Shown piece by piece: positions 56,963 to 64,000 of a stretch of 64,000 nucleotides of DNA; within the stretch, counting starts at the first letter, position 1, and every line of letters begins with the position of its first letter. Origin of the DNA: Mermis nigrescens (taxonomy: Eukaryota > Nematoda > Enoplea > Mermithida > Mermithidae); the NCBI GenBank assembly GCA_036768485.1, contig JAVLUZ010000341.1, forward strand, positions 3,121,468 to 3,185,467. Direction: 5' to 3'. The notes beneath the pieces were generated by a model. The model saw only the letters and a program-made list of their open reading frames with translations, was not told where the DNA came from and made no database searches. A program made the translations under genes and the position numbers.

Positions 56963-57164
56963 CTTCCGAGTTTTGTCAAGACGAAAACAATGCCGCAGGT
57001 AGCAAGTAATGATCAGCTCCCAAAGACAATATAATACCGCAATGATCATGCCAAATTCCATTGTGGTTCAAATCTAACTTTAGAAACAAGAAGTCGATAT
57101 GTACCTAATTCGATTGCTAGCACATTTTGCGTGATTGTCATGATATTTAAAAATTTTTCCATTG

Positions 57165-57248
57165 GCATTCGGGTACCCGAATAAACGGATAATGGAATTT
57201 TTTTCTACCTGATTACCCGGATACTCGGGTACCCGGTGTGCAGCTCTA
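57165..57248. repeat. CGGGTACCCGG cluster, right
   Basis: ATTCGGGTACCCGAATAAAC, ATTACCCGGATACTCGGG and TACCCGGTGTGCAGCTCTA. It forms the possible right inverted end that pairs with 53642-53720. Confidence 0.55.
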
Positions 57249-57880
57249 CATGGAAGCGTCTAAGTTAAAGAGAAATTATAGTCAAGAATAAATTAAAAAC
57301 AAAAAATTTAAATCAAATGTAAAATAATCAAAAAATGAATTCTTTCCGCAAAAAACCATATTTTCAATTTCGAAGTAAACTCTGACCGAGTCGAGTCAAA
57401 TGGAAAATTCAGACGCAAATCAGCGTCTGGCACGAGAAGTACGATGGCATTAAGAAGATTAAGATCAAATAAGTCGAGTGAGTCATGTCCATAGGTAAGC
57501 GGCACCAAAATTCTGAGAGGGTGCAAGATTTTTCAAAAGGTAAAAAATGCCTAAAAAATAGTGGTAGGGCGAAAAAACACAATTTTTAACGTTCCCCATC
57601 GAGCACTATCCATTGGCATCAAGAAATTGCGAAAAAAGAACAAAAAAATCTGGAAAATTGAAATTATCGGGGGTATTTTGGTTGCTGTGGAATGCTAACA
57701 CCCGAAACCCCACCCCCATGCCCAGGTATGGTCATGTCAAAGCGCTACATAAGGAAGAGGTGATACATGAGCGAATCGGTTTTGACGTCAATTAAATTAA
57801 TTCATAGTTTTGTTGAATTAATGAGGCAGTAATATACGAAGCGGGAGAGCAGCGTAGATGCGGAATTTAATAAAGGCGAG
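57249..57880 (+). repeat. Repeat family F, copy 2 (with inserted B)
   Basis: Same order of blocks as 52487-53641. It is interrupted only by the family B element at 57490-57730. Copies 1 and 2 serve as empty-site references for each other's insertions. Confidence 0.7.
57490..57730 (+). mobile_element. Family B hAT MITE in repeat F
   Basis: Starts CATAGGTAAGCGGCACC and ends ATGCCCAGGTATG. The duplication GTCATGTC is perfect at 57482-57489 and 57731-57738. The uninterrupted site GAGTCATGTCGAAGCGC exists in copy 1 near 52614. Confidence 0.95.
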
Positions 57881-58636
57881 AAATCCGATGAATCGTAGTA
57901 CGGTAGTTTATACAAAATTATAAGGAAAATCGAATACCTAAAATTCCGCGCACAAACAAAAAATGCTAGAGAAGCGTGATAATAATTGGAACCAAGACTT
58001 TGATTACTTCTTGAAATATTATGTGCTTACAACATCACTATACATTAGAATGCAATTATCGTAGATAAGGCCAATTTTCTAAAAATTATTCAGTTAAAGT
58101 CCATAAGTGACCTTAGGTGAAGGGGTTACCCGGAAATTTTTCCACCTCCCCTCAAAAATCGCAGTTTTTCGACAAATACCGAAGACACTCATAGAAGGAA
58201 CTGTTTAAGCGTTTTTAGTCATTAATTTGCTCAAAAATGTCAAAATTTAAGCGCATCACGCATTATACTCATGCTTTGACTATATACTGTTAAATTTATT
58301 CGCTTTTTTGATTTATTCGAATTTTTTATGTATTTTTGCTCCAGAAAAACAGAGCATCGTAATAAACGCCAAAAAAGACGTTTTTGACGCGCAGCCACCA
58401 CCCGTTTTTGAGCCCAAAAAGGAACTTTAAAAGATCAAACCTTCATCATTCACATGCTATTCATGTCTGCTTGCGACTAAATACGCGGATTAACGCAAAT
58501 TTTTATCTTTATGCCACAAATTTTATTTCTAAGAGTATGAGTTAGGTCGGCATTTCCTTGGCTGGTAGGCTGGTCGATTGTTCGTGGAAGTTAAATCTTT
58601 TAACGCTTGTTTTCTTTTTCCACCCGTATTAATCAT
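57881..58636 (+). mobile_element. Unassigned sequence and an old family C copy
   Basis: About 58117-58469 has C-family order: a GGGGTTACCCGG-type opening, TTTGACTATATACTGTTAA, CAGAGCATCGTAATAAACGCC and an ending ACATGCTATTCATGTCTG. The remainder is unassigned AT-rich DNA. Confidence 0.5.
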
Positions 58637-59212
58637 AGGTAGTGTGTACCTATAATACACCTGGGTACCCCCAACATATGTCTACCCGCCCTACAGCAAC
58701 ACTGGGACACTTCTGTATTGTGCGGTTTTTTAAGGATAGATGATAAAAAAGCCACTGCCCGTGTTTTTTTGTTTTTTTTAATAAATCAATACCCAGTTTG
58801 TTAAGAGCGCGTAAAGTTTTACTGTAACGTTATAACATAGCTCTTGAAAATTTTGGTGAGGGACCACGGTTTTTCTTTGTATTCGGCAAAGATTTTCCCG
58901 ATGTACAAAGACTTTCCAGGGTCAATGTACAAAGATTTTTGGAAAGACAAAAATCGTAAAAATAGGTGCAAAATCCCAAAAAATTTTTGGCGCTTAGCGC
59001 CGAAATAAGTAATTATCCGTTCTATCTATCTTCATAATGGCAGAATTTGCTTTTAGGAAGGAAAAATGTCAAATCTCTTGCCACTTCGCACCGTTTTGAG
59101 ACTATTATTAGTTTTTCGCTATTCATTCAACACACTGTGTTGAGGTTAGTGCTGGTGAAGCTTTCTCCCCGACTTCCTTGTATCACAAGCGTAAAGTTTG
59201 TTTCTCGAATTA

Positions 59213-59284
59213 CGGCTAGATGGTGTAGTTGGAAGCACGCTTGGCCGGTAACCAGGAAGCCCAGGTTCGAGTCCTCCTGGCTAG
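59213..59284 (+). pseudogene. tRNA-like unit 1, broken by hAT insertion
   Basis: The D-arm, anticodon arm and GGTTCGAGTCC box are present. An extra CTC follows the T-arm, and the 3' acceptor strand is cut by the element at 59285. The remainder CTGGCTAGCCA resumes at 60897. Confidence 0.8.
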
Positions 59285-59753
59285 TAGGGATGTTCCGGTT
59301 CCAGGTTTTTCAAAAAAATCGGTTCCGGTTCCGGTTCTTGGAAAACAAGAATTTCGGTTCCGGTTCCGGTTCTTGCGTAAGTTGGAACCGTCGGTTCCGG
59401 TTCTGGTTCCGGTTCTTCAAATAGAGAACCGTCGGTTCCGGTTCCGGTTCTCGGTTCCTGTGTTAAAGTATGTACGCTCTTGATAGCCTGACTTCACCAG
59501 AACATATGACGATATAATCGAAAGATTAATTATTCAGGAAGTCGATTCAATCTGGCAACTGCACGTTCAATAAGTTTTACGTCTAGTTGAAAATTTACTT
59601 ATAAATCACTGAATATTATCGATGTGTTTCTTAATTGGAGGCTTATACGAAATCGAAATGCTTAATTCATGACGAATATCTGCTACAATGGTGGAAAGAG
59701 AAGTCGAAGAATTAGCCGATTCTCGCGTTTATAGCTAAGCAGTATCTTGCAGC

Positions 59754-60472
59754 CAGTGGCGAATCTAGGATTTTCCTAAGGGGGCAGTATCCCCACTTTT
59801 CCAAAAACAGTCAAAAATAGGTCCAAAAATTTGCCCTTAATGCGCGAAACAGCGTTTTTTTCGGCGTTTTAGAATGTATACTTTTACATTAAATCACTTT
59901 TGACGCAATATTTTTCCTTAAAATTTTCAAATTTTCGATAATTTTGTGCTAAAAATCACTAAAATTCTTTGACTTTATCAGAATTCTGGCGCGAAGCAGT
60001 TTTTTTGTACAAGGTCCGTTTGACATGGTACAAAGATGATCCCCAAAAGCCTTTGTACATCGGGAAAAATTTTTGCCGAATACAAAAACCGTGGCGCGAA
60101 GCGCCGGAAAATTTGTGAGATTAAGACAGATAGACGTCTAGAAGCATGATTTACAGCTTGATTTACTGTATTTATAGTATTTGATGCGAAACATCGAAAT
60201 TTTTAATTGAAAATAGAAGAAAACTATGCAAGAATAGCTATTTCTGCTGCTAAAATTGTTTTGAAACTTACATGAACAGAAAATGGCTTCCAGGTGGCGA
60301 AGAAAGTACATAAATGTCATTAATAGGTATCATTCGGCGCGTAACGCCGGAAAAATTTGAGAAATTATGGTCACTGAGGGCCAAAAACTAATTGCAAATT
60401 GTATATCAATTCTCTATCTCACAAAATAATTTGGCAAATGGGGGGCGGCCCCCGCCCTTAGATTCGCCGCTG
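59754..60472 (+). mobile_element. Family A hAT MITE inside the hAT element
   Basis: Starts CAGTGGCGAATCTAGG and ends AGATTCGCCGCTG. The duplication CTTGCAGC is perfect at 59746-59753 and 60473-60480. It interrupts the transposase remnant just upstream of the PATSVPSE motif and contains the mini E element. Confidence 0.94.
59997..60093 (-). mobile_element. 97-bp mini family E element in a MITE hairpin
   Basis: Starts CAGTTTTTTTGTACAAGG and ends GAATACAAAAACCGTG. The duplication GCGCGAAG is perfect at 59989-59996 and 60094-60101. The target is the GGCGCGAAGCGCC hairpin of the surrounding family A element. Confidence 0.9.
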
Positions 60473-60473
60473 C

Positions 60474-60601
60474 TTGCAGCGCCAGCTACAAGCGTTCCAT
60501 CGGAACAGCTGTTCAGTTGCGCTGGAATCATTTACGACCCTCTCAGAAACAGGCTACATGACAAAGAAGCAGAACGACTGTTATTTTTAAAATATAATTA
60601 A
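60474..60601 (+). pseudogene. hAT transposase C-terminal (dimerisation) remnant
   Basis: The frame reads APATSVPSEQLFSCAG, then DPLRNRL and ERLLFLKYN, then TAA. This is the hAT family C-terminal dimerisation domain, known for the PA-S---ER-FS-AG pattern. Upstream of the family A insert (about 59676-59745) are further codons of the same domain (LLQWWKEKS and a PILAFIAKQYL-like stretch) broken by a stop. The catalytic part of the transposase is missing, so this is a relic. Confidence 0.9.
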
Positions 60602-61012
60602 CCCGAAACATTACTAAGATTTAGTCTGTAAACTTTTGGATAATAAAAGATTGAATTGCTGCTTCAAGTCTTCACTAAATTTTATGAAGTTCGATTTTTA
60701 ACTCTAATTTCAAAAAACCGAGAACTGACTCCAAAAAAGATTGGTTCCGGTTCCGGTTCTTAGAAAATCTAAAAATCGGTTCCGGTTTTGGTTCCGATTC
60801 TTAGAATATCAAAAAATCGGTTCTCGGTCCCGGTTCCGGTTCCAAAAAATGGTCGGTTCCAGTCAGTTCCGGTTCTGGTTAACCGGCACATCCCAACTGG
60901 CTAGCCAAATGTTTTTCGCTATTCAATCAGCACACTGTGTTGAGGTCAGTGCTGGTGGAGCTTTCTCCCCAACTTCCTTGTATCAAAGGCGTAAAGTTTG
61001 TTTCTCGAATTA

Positions 61013-61084
61013 CGGCTAGATGGTGTAGTTGGAAGCACGCTCGGCCGGTAAGCAGGAAGCCCAGGTTTGAGTCCTGGCTAGCCA
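61013..61084 (+). tRNA. tRNA-Thr(GGU)-like unit 2
   Basis: Acceptor GGCTAG pairs with CTAGCC. This unit differs from the consensus in the anticodon arm (GTAAGCAGG), which weakens that stem, and in the B box (GGTTTGAGTCC). Probably a pseudogene. Confidence 0.45.
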
Positions 61085-61194
61085 AATGTTTTTCGCTATT
61101 CATTCAGTACACTGTGTTGTGTTGAGGTTAGTGCTGGTGGAGCTTTCTCCCTGACTTCCTTGTATCACAGGCGTAAAGTTTGTTTCTCGAATTA

Positions 61195-61266
61195 TGGCAA
61201 GATGGTGTAGTTGGAAGCACGCTTGGCCGGTAACCAGGAAGCCCAGGTTCGAGTCCTGGCTAGCCA
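61195..61266 (+). tRNA. tRNA-Thr(GGU)-like unit 3
   Basis: Folds as a cloverleaf: anticodon stem CTTGG/CCAGG with loop CCGGTAA, T-arm CCAGG-TTCGAGT-CCTGG. The 5' acceptor reads TGGCAAG, giving one mismatch to CTAGCCA. TTTTT follows as a Pol III stop. Position 33 is C instead of the universal U. Confidence 0.5.
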
Positions 61267-61371
61267 AATGTTTTTCGCTAATCAATCAGCACACTGTGTT
61301 GAGGTTAGTGCTGGTGGAGCTTTCTCCCCGACTTCCTTCTATCACAGACGTAAAGTTTGTTTCTCGAATTA

Positions 61372-61443
61372 CGGCTAGATGGTGTAGTTGGAAGCATGCG
61401 TGGCCGGTAACCAGGAAGCCCAGGTTCGAGTCCTGGCTAGCCA
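61372..61443 (+). tRNA. tRNA-Thr(GGU)-like unit 4
   Basis: Consensus D and T arms; anticodon stem changed on the 5' side (CGTGG). Followed by TTTTT. C33 present. Confidence 0.5.
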
Positions 61444-61548
61444 ACTGTTTTTCGCTATTCATTCAGCACACTGTGTTGAGGTTACTGCTGGTGGAGCTTT
61501 CTCCCCGACTTCCTTGTATCACAGGCGTAAAGTTTGTTTCTCGAATTA

Positions 61549-61620
61549 CGGCTAGATGGTGTAGTTGGAAGCACGCTTGGCTGGTAACCAGGAAGCCCAG
61601 GTTCGAGTCCTGGCTAGCCA
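61549..61620 (+). tRNA. tRNA-Thr(GGU)-like unit 5, with U33
   Basis: Here the anticodon loop reads CTGGTAA, so position 33 is U and the loop is canonical around GGU. Acceptor, D-arm and T-arm as consensus; TTTTT follows. It is the unit closest to a functional tRNA. Confidence 0.6.
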
Positions 61621-61725
61621 AATGTTTTTCGCTATTCATTCAGCACACTATGTTGAGGTTAGTGCTGGTGGATCTTTCTCCCCGAATTCCTTGTATCACA
61701 GGCGTAAAGTTTGTTTCTTGAATTA

Positions 61726-61797
61726 CGGCTAGATGGTGTAGTTGGAAGCACGCTTGGCCGGTAACCAGGAAGCCCAGGTTCGAGTCCTGGCTAGCCA
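61726..61797 (+). tRNA. tRNA-Thr(GGU)-like unit 6
   Basis: Identical to the array consensus over the tRNA-like part, with A box TGGTGTAGTTGG, B box GGTTCGAGTCC and TTTTT after it. Confidence 0.55.
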
Positions 61798-61905
61798 AAT
61801 GTTTTTCGCTATTCATTCAGCACACTGTGTTGAGGTTAGTGCTGATGGAGGTTTCTCCCCGACTTCCTTGTATCACCACAGGCGTAAAGTTTGTTTCTCA
61901 AATTA

Positions 61906-61977
61906 CGGCTAGATGGTGTAGTTGGAAGCACGCTTGGCCGATAACCAGGAAGCCCAGGTTCGAGTCCTGGCTAGCCA
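61906..61977 (+). tRNA. tRNA-Thr(GGU)-like unit 7
   Basis: Differs in the anticodon loop (CCGATAA), which would change the triplet from GGT to GAT. Otherwise consensus. Confidence 0.45.
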
Positions 61978-62082
61978 AATGTTTTTCGCTATTCATTCTG
62001 CACACTGTGTTGAGGTTAGTGCTGGTGGAGCTTTCTCCCCGACTTCCTTGTATCACAGGCGTGAAGTTTGTTTCTCGAATTA

Positions 62083-62154
62083 TGGCTAGATGGTGTAGTT
62101 GGAAGCACGCTTGGCCGGTAACCAGGAAGCCCAGGTTCGAGTCCTGGCTAGCCA
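62083..62154 (+). tRNA. tRNA-Thr(GGU)-like unit 8
   Basis: The 5' strand reads TGGCTAG, which pairs perfectly with CTAGCCA over seven base pairs, unlike most units (CGGCTAG). Loop CCGGTAA with C33. TTTTT follows. Confidence 0.58.
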
Positions 62155-62259
62155 AATGTTTTTCGCTATTCATTCAGCACACTATGTTGAGGTTAGTGCT
62201 GGTGGATCTTTCTCCCCGACTTCCTTGTATCACAGGCGTAAAATTTGTTTCTCGAATTA

Positions 62260-62331
62260 CGGCTAGATGGTCTAGTTGGAAGCACGCTTGGCCAGTAACC
62301 AGGAGGCCCAGGTTCGAGTCCTGGCTAGCCA
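62260..62331 (+). tRNA. tRNA-like unit 9, altered
   Basis: Changes in the D-arm (GGTCTAG), the anticodon loop (CCAGTAA, triplet AGT) and the variable loop (GGAGGCC). AGT would be the ordinary eukaryotic tRNA-Thr anticodon, but the D-stem is damaged. Confidence 0.45.
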
Positions 62332-62436
62332 AATGTTTTTCGCTATTCATTCAGCACACTGTGTTGAGGTTAGTGCTGGTGGAGGTTTCTCCCCGACTTC
62401 CTTGTATCACAGGCGTAAAGTTCGTTTCTCGAATTA

Positions 62437-62508
62437 CGGCTAGATGGTGTAGTTGGAAGCATGCTTGGCCGGTAACCAGGAAGCTCAGGTTCGAGTCCTG
62501 GCTAGCCA
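62437..62508 (+). tRNA. tRNA-Thr(GGU)-like unit 10
   Basis: Near consensus, with GCTCAGG replacing GCCCAGG at the T-stem, which costs one base pair. A and B boxes intact. Confidence 0.5.
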
Positions 62509-62613
62509 AATGTTTTTCGCTATTCAAATAGCACACTGTGTTGAGGTTAGTGCTGGTGAAGCTTTCTCCCCGACTTCCTTGTATCACAGGCGTAAAGTTT
62601 GTTACTCGAATTA

Positions 62614-62685
62614 CGGCTAGATGGTGTAGTTGGAAGCACGCTTGGCCGGTAACCAGGAAGCCCAGGTTCGAGTCCTGGCTAGCCA
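62614..62685 (+). tRNA. tRNA-Thr(GGU)-like unit 11
   Basis: Consensus tRNA-like sequence, last in the array. TTTTT follows at 62690, and family E sequence resumes at 62703. Confidence 0.55.
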
Positions 62686-63240
62686 AATGTTTTTCGCTAT
62701 TCATTAGTAAATTTTATCTTCACAAAACCCAGAAATTGGCTGAAATGCACTACCAAAGGTCGAGAAAACCTGTTTTACCACACTGAAGACGCTACTGTAC
62801 CACCAAATTATAGTTCCCGAAAATTGGCGGGCACAGAATGTACATAGACTTTTAGGGACCATCTTTGTACATGTACAAAGGGACCTTGTACAAAAAAACC
62901 TTCTGTGGGACACGACGATTCTGCTAGATCAGTTTTGCATTTTATTAGTCTGATTTTTTTTCAAATGTAGACAATTGATTAAGGTGGACGCCACTGTTTT
63001 ATTTGTTTGAAAAGCGATTTTTTTCCAGAATGGCAGTGTAAAGAGTGTAAAGTATCTCAGGGTGAAAAGAAACATTCTGACCTTTTTCTGTCTGCCAACA
63101 ATTCCGGTTATGACTTCCAAGAAATTTGTTCTAGCAAAAATGTACTGCGACTGAAGGGCTACTTTAGGCTTACCAGCAAACTTTTTACAGATAATACGCA
63201 GTGAGATCTAGGGGTTCAAACTTTACACTCCAGTTAGTGG

Positions 63241-63453
63241 TGTAAAAATTAGGTTTTGTATGAGATTTCTCCTCCAACTTTTTCGATTATAAGTCGAAAC
63301 AAGTTGAATAGATTGAAATTTCCAAGAGCTACTCATCGCAGGAAATCGCGTATGAAAAAACTCAGTATGGAGTTTCTTATCGAGGTGTAAAGTTCGAAAT
63401 CAGGGGTGACATTTTGCGAAAAATAACGTTTTTTTTCATTTCTGATTGGCAAG
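63241..63453. other. Unassigned
   Basis: AT-rich flank of repeat G with no recognised element. Confidence 0.35.
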
Positions 63454-63782
63454 CATACATGATCTGGGTGGGTTTGGGGAGGTTTTCACCCCCCGCAGAA
63501 TCATTTTTCACCCCCGCGAAAAATTTTTCAACCCCCAGAATTGGCGATTTTTCAAAAGTTTCCTAAACATACCTGAAAATTGGTAGAAAGAGTGTCTTTT
63601 TAAGGGTTTTAGCTATCTATTTGCTCAAAATCGCCAAATTCATGATTTTATGCTCTAGAAGGATAGAGTATCGTCAGAAACGCCAAAAAACGATGTTTTT
63701 TAACGCGTACCGGCCATTTTTGGGCCCAAAAAAGGCACTTCAGGTTTTCAACCCCCCAGAATTCCCATGCTGTGCATGTATG
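63454..63782 (+). mobile_element. Family C hAT MITE
   Basis: Starts CATACATGATCTGGGTGG and ends ATGCTGTGCATGTATG. Flanks TTGGCAAG (63446-63453) and TTGGCAAC (63783-63790) match at 7 of 8. The segment with the GGCGCTTCGCGCC hairpin is deleted in this copy. Confidence 0.9.
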
Positions 63783-64000
63783 TTGGCAACTATGTCAAAT
63801 ACGATTCTCAAAGGCAACAAACTGGCCTAAACTGAATTTCTTCATACTCAATGGGGAGTCAGGTTCAGATTATTTATTCGATACTTTTCCGTTTAGAAGT
63901 CGGGATAAGTAGAATAGCATAAAAATAAAGTACTTTCTGAGGGTATACGTCACAACCAATTGTGTTTATTCACATCAATATCCAGCTTTTTTTCAGAAGG

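Larger units (their letters stand above)
59285..60896 (+). mobile_element. hAT element with GGTTCC arrays and transposase remnant
   Basis: The left end TAGGGATGTTCCGGTT and the complement of the right end, TTGGGATGTGCCGGTT, are inverted repeats. The 8-bp duplication CTGGCTAG is perfect at 59277-59284 and 60897-60904. GGTTCCGGTTCC arrays fill 59293-59460 and 60740-60890. The middle retains the end of a hAT transposase, itself split by a family A MITE. No longer autonomous. Confidence 0.93.
59113..62702 (+). repeat. 177-bp tandem array of tRNA-like units
   Basis: Eleven units, each a 72-nt tRNA-like sequence, then TTTTT and a spacer of about 105 bp (CGCTATTCATTCAGCACAC ... TTTCTCGAATTA). The unit starts are 177 bp apart in seven of nine intervals, with one 180 and one 182. 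The direct repeat ATTAGT flanks the array (59107-59112 and 62703-62708). A hAT element splits the first unit. Open frames of up to 234 codons cross the array on both strands because 177 is a multiple of three; they are not evidence of protein coding. Confidence 0.92.
58865..62903 (+). mobile_element. Family E hAT MITE split by the tRNA-like array
   Basis: Starts CACGGTTTTTCTTTGTATTC and ends GTACAAAAAAACCTTC. Flanks TGAGGGAC (58857-58864) and TGTGGGAC (62904-62911) match at 7 of 8. Its body is 58865-59112 and 62703-62903; the gap is the array. Confidence 0.75.
58637..63240 (+). repeat. Repeat family G, copy 2, split by nested insertions
   Basis: 58637-58864 and about 62904-63240 correspond to the two halves of 32345-32896. 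Everything between is a later insertion. The shared block GAATGGCAGTGTAAAGAGTG at 63030 is the best landmark. Confidence 0.55.

Noticed and set aside
52487..57880. LTR retrotransposon with repeat F as its LTRs
   Set aside because: F copies lack TG...CA ends that I can see, and the 3.6 kb between them contains only small DNA transposons, with no gag-pol motif or primer-binding site.
61194..62531. Long plus-strand frames of 175 and 234 codons, with long minus-strand frames as well
   Set aside because: They run through the 177-bp tandem array and stay open only because the period is a multiple of three. Most units contain a tRNA-like fold with Pol III boxes, and frames are open on both strands.
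59113..62702. CRISPR array
   Set aside because: The repeated unit is 177 bp with near-identical spacers in a eukaryotic context; spacers are not unique.

Overview
The window reads as AT-rich nuclear DNA from an invertebrate animal, most likely a nematode. It carries three spliced genes of animal type. The third ends in a selenocysteine thioredoxin reductase tail, Gly-Cys-TGA-Gly-stop. The peptide GPCR resembles invertebrate FMRFamide receptors, and a short tract at 36682-36702 reads as the nematode telomere hexamer TTAGGC on the minus strand. The taxon is an inference. The 100-N block at 32897-32996 shows this is a draft scaffold.

Genes. (1) Plus strand, 511-13147: the 3' six exons of mitochondrial short-chain enoyl-CoA hydratase (ECHS1/ech-6 type). 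The 5' exons lie left of the window. (2) Minus strand, 20955-17246: a four-exon class A peptide GPCR, apparently complete from the N-terminus to TM7 and the tail. (3) Minus strand, 51905-37686: the last five exons of a selenoprotein thioredoxin reductase. Every intron phase matches, and the exons span more than 14 kb of transposon-filled introns. The 5' half was not found and should lie right of the window.

Everything else is dominated by small DNA transposons. Comparing their ends and flanks shows 8-bp target-site duplications (TSDs), the signature of hAT elements, for roughly forty copies. I call the families A (CAGTGGCGGATC... end), B (CATAGGTGGGCAGC...), C (CATACATGATC...), D (CAGGCACGTAGC...), E (CAGTGTTTTTTTGTAC...) and H (CAGGCGCGTATCC...), plus larger elements with GC-rich hexamer arrays inside their ends. 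Many families share a 13-bp hairpin, GGCGCTTCGCGCC. Families B, C, H and A also appear to share a central CGTTTTT-GACGTTTCT-like module although their ends differ.

Layout: 0.5-13.1 kb ECHS1 with nested transposons in its introns; 13.5-16.4 kb a roughly 180-bp satellite in the intergenic gap; 17.2-21 kb GPCR; 21.3-34.5 kb mostly gene-poor, less repetitive DNA with one 2.2-kb inverted-repeat element; 34.6-37.6 kb nested A, B and C; 37.7-51.9 kb thioredoxin reductase with transposons in every large intron; 52.5-58.5 kb transposon mosaic; 58.6-63.2 kb a stack of nested insertions built around a 177-bp tandem array of tRNA-Thr(GGU)-like units.

No CRISPR array, operon, rRNA or bacterial-type gene was seen. 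The strongest points for a second look are the selenocysteine terminus without a recognised SECIS, the tRNA-like array inside a stack of nested transposons, the common module shared by several hAT MITE families, and two long inverted repeats.
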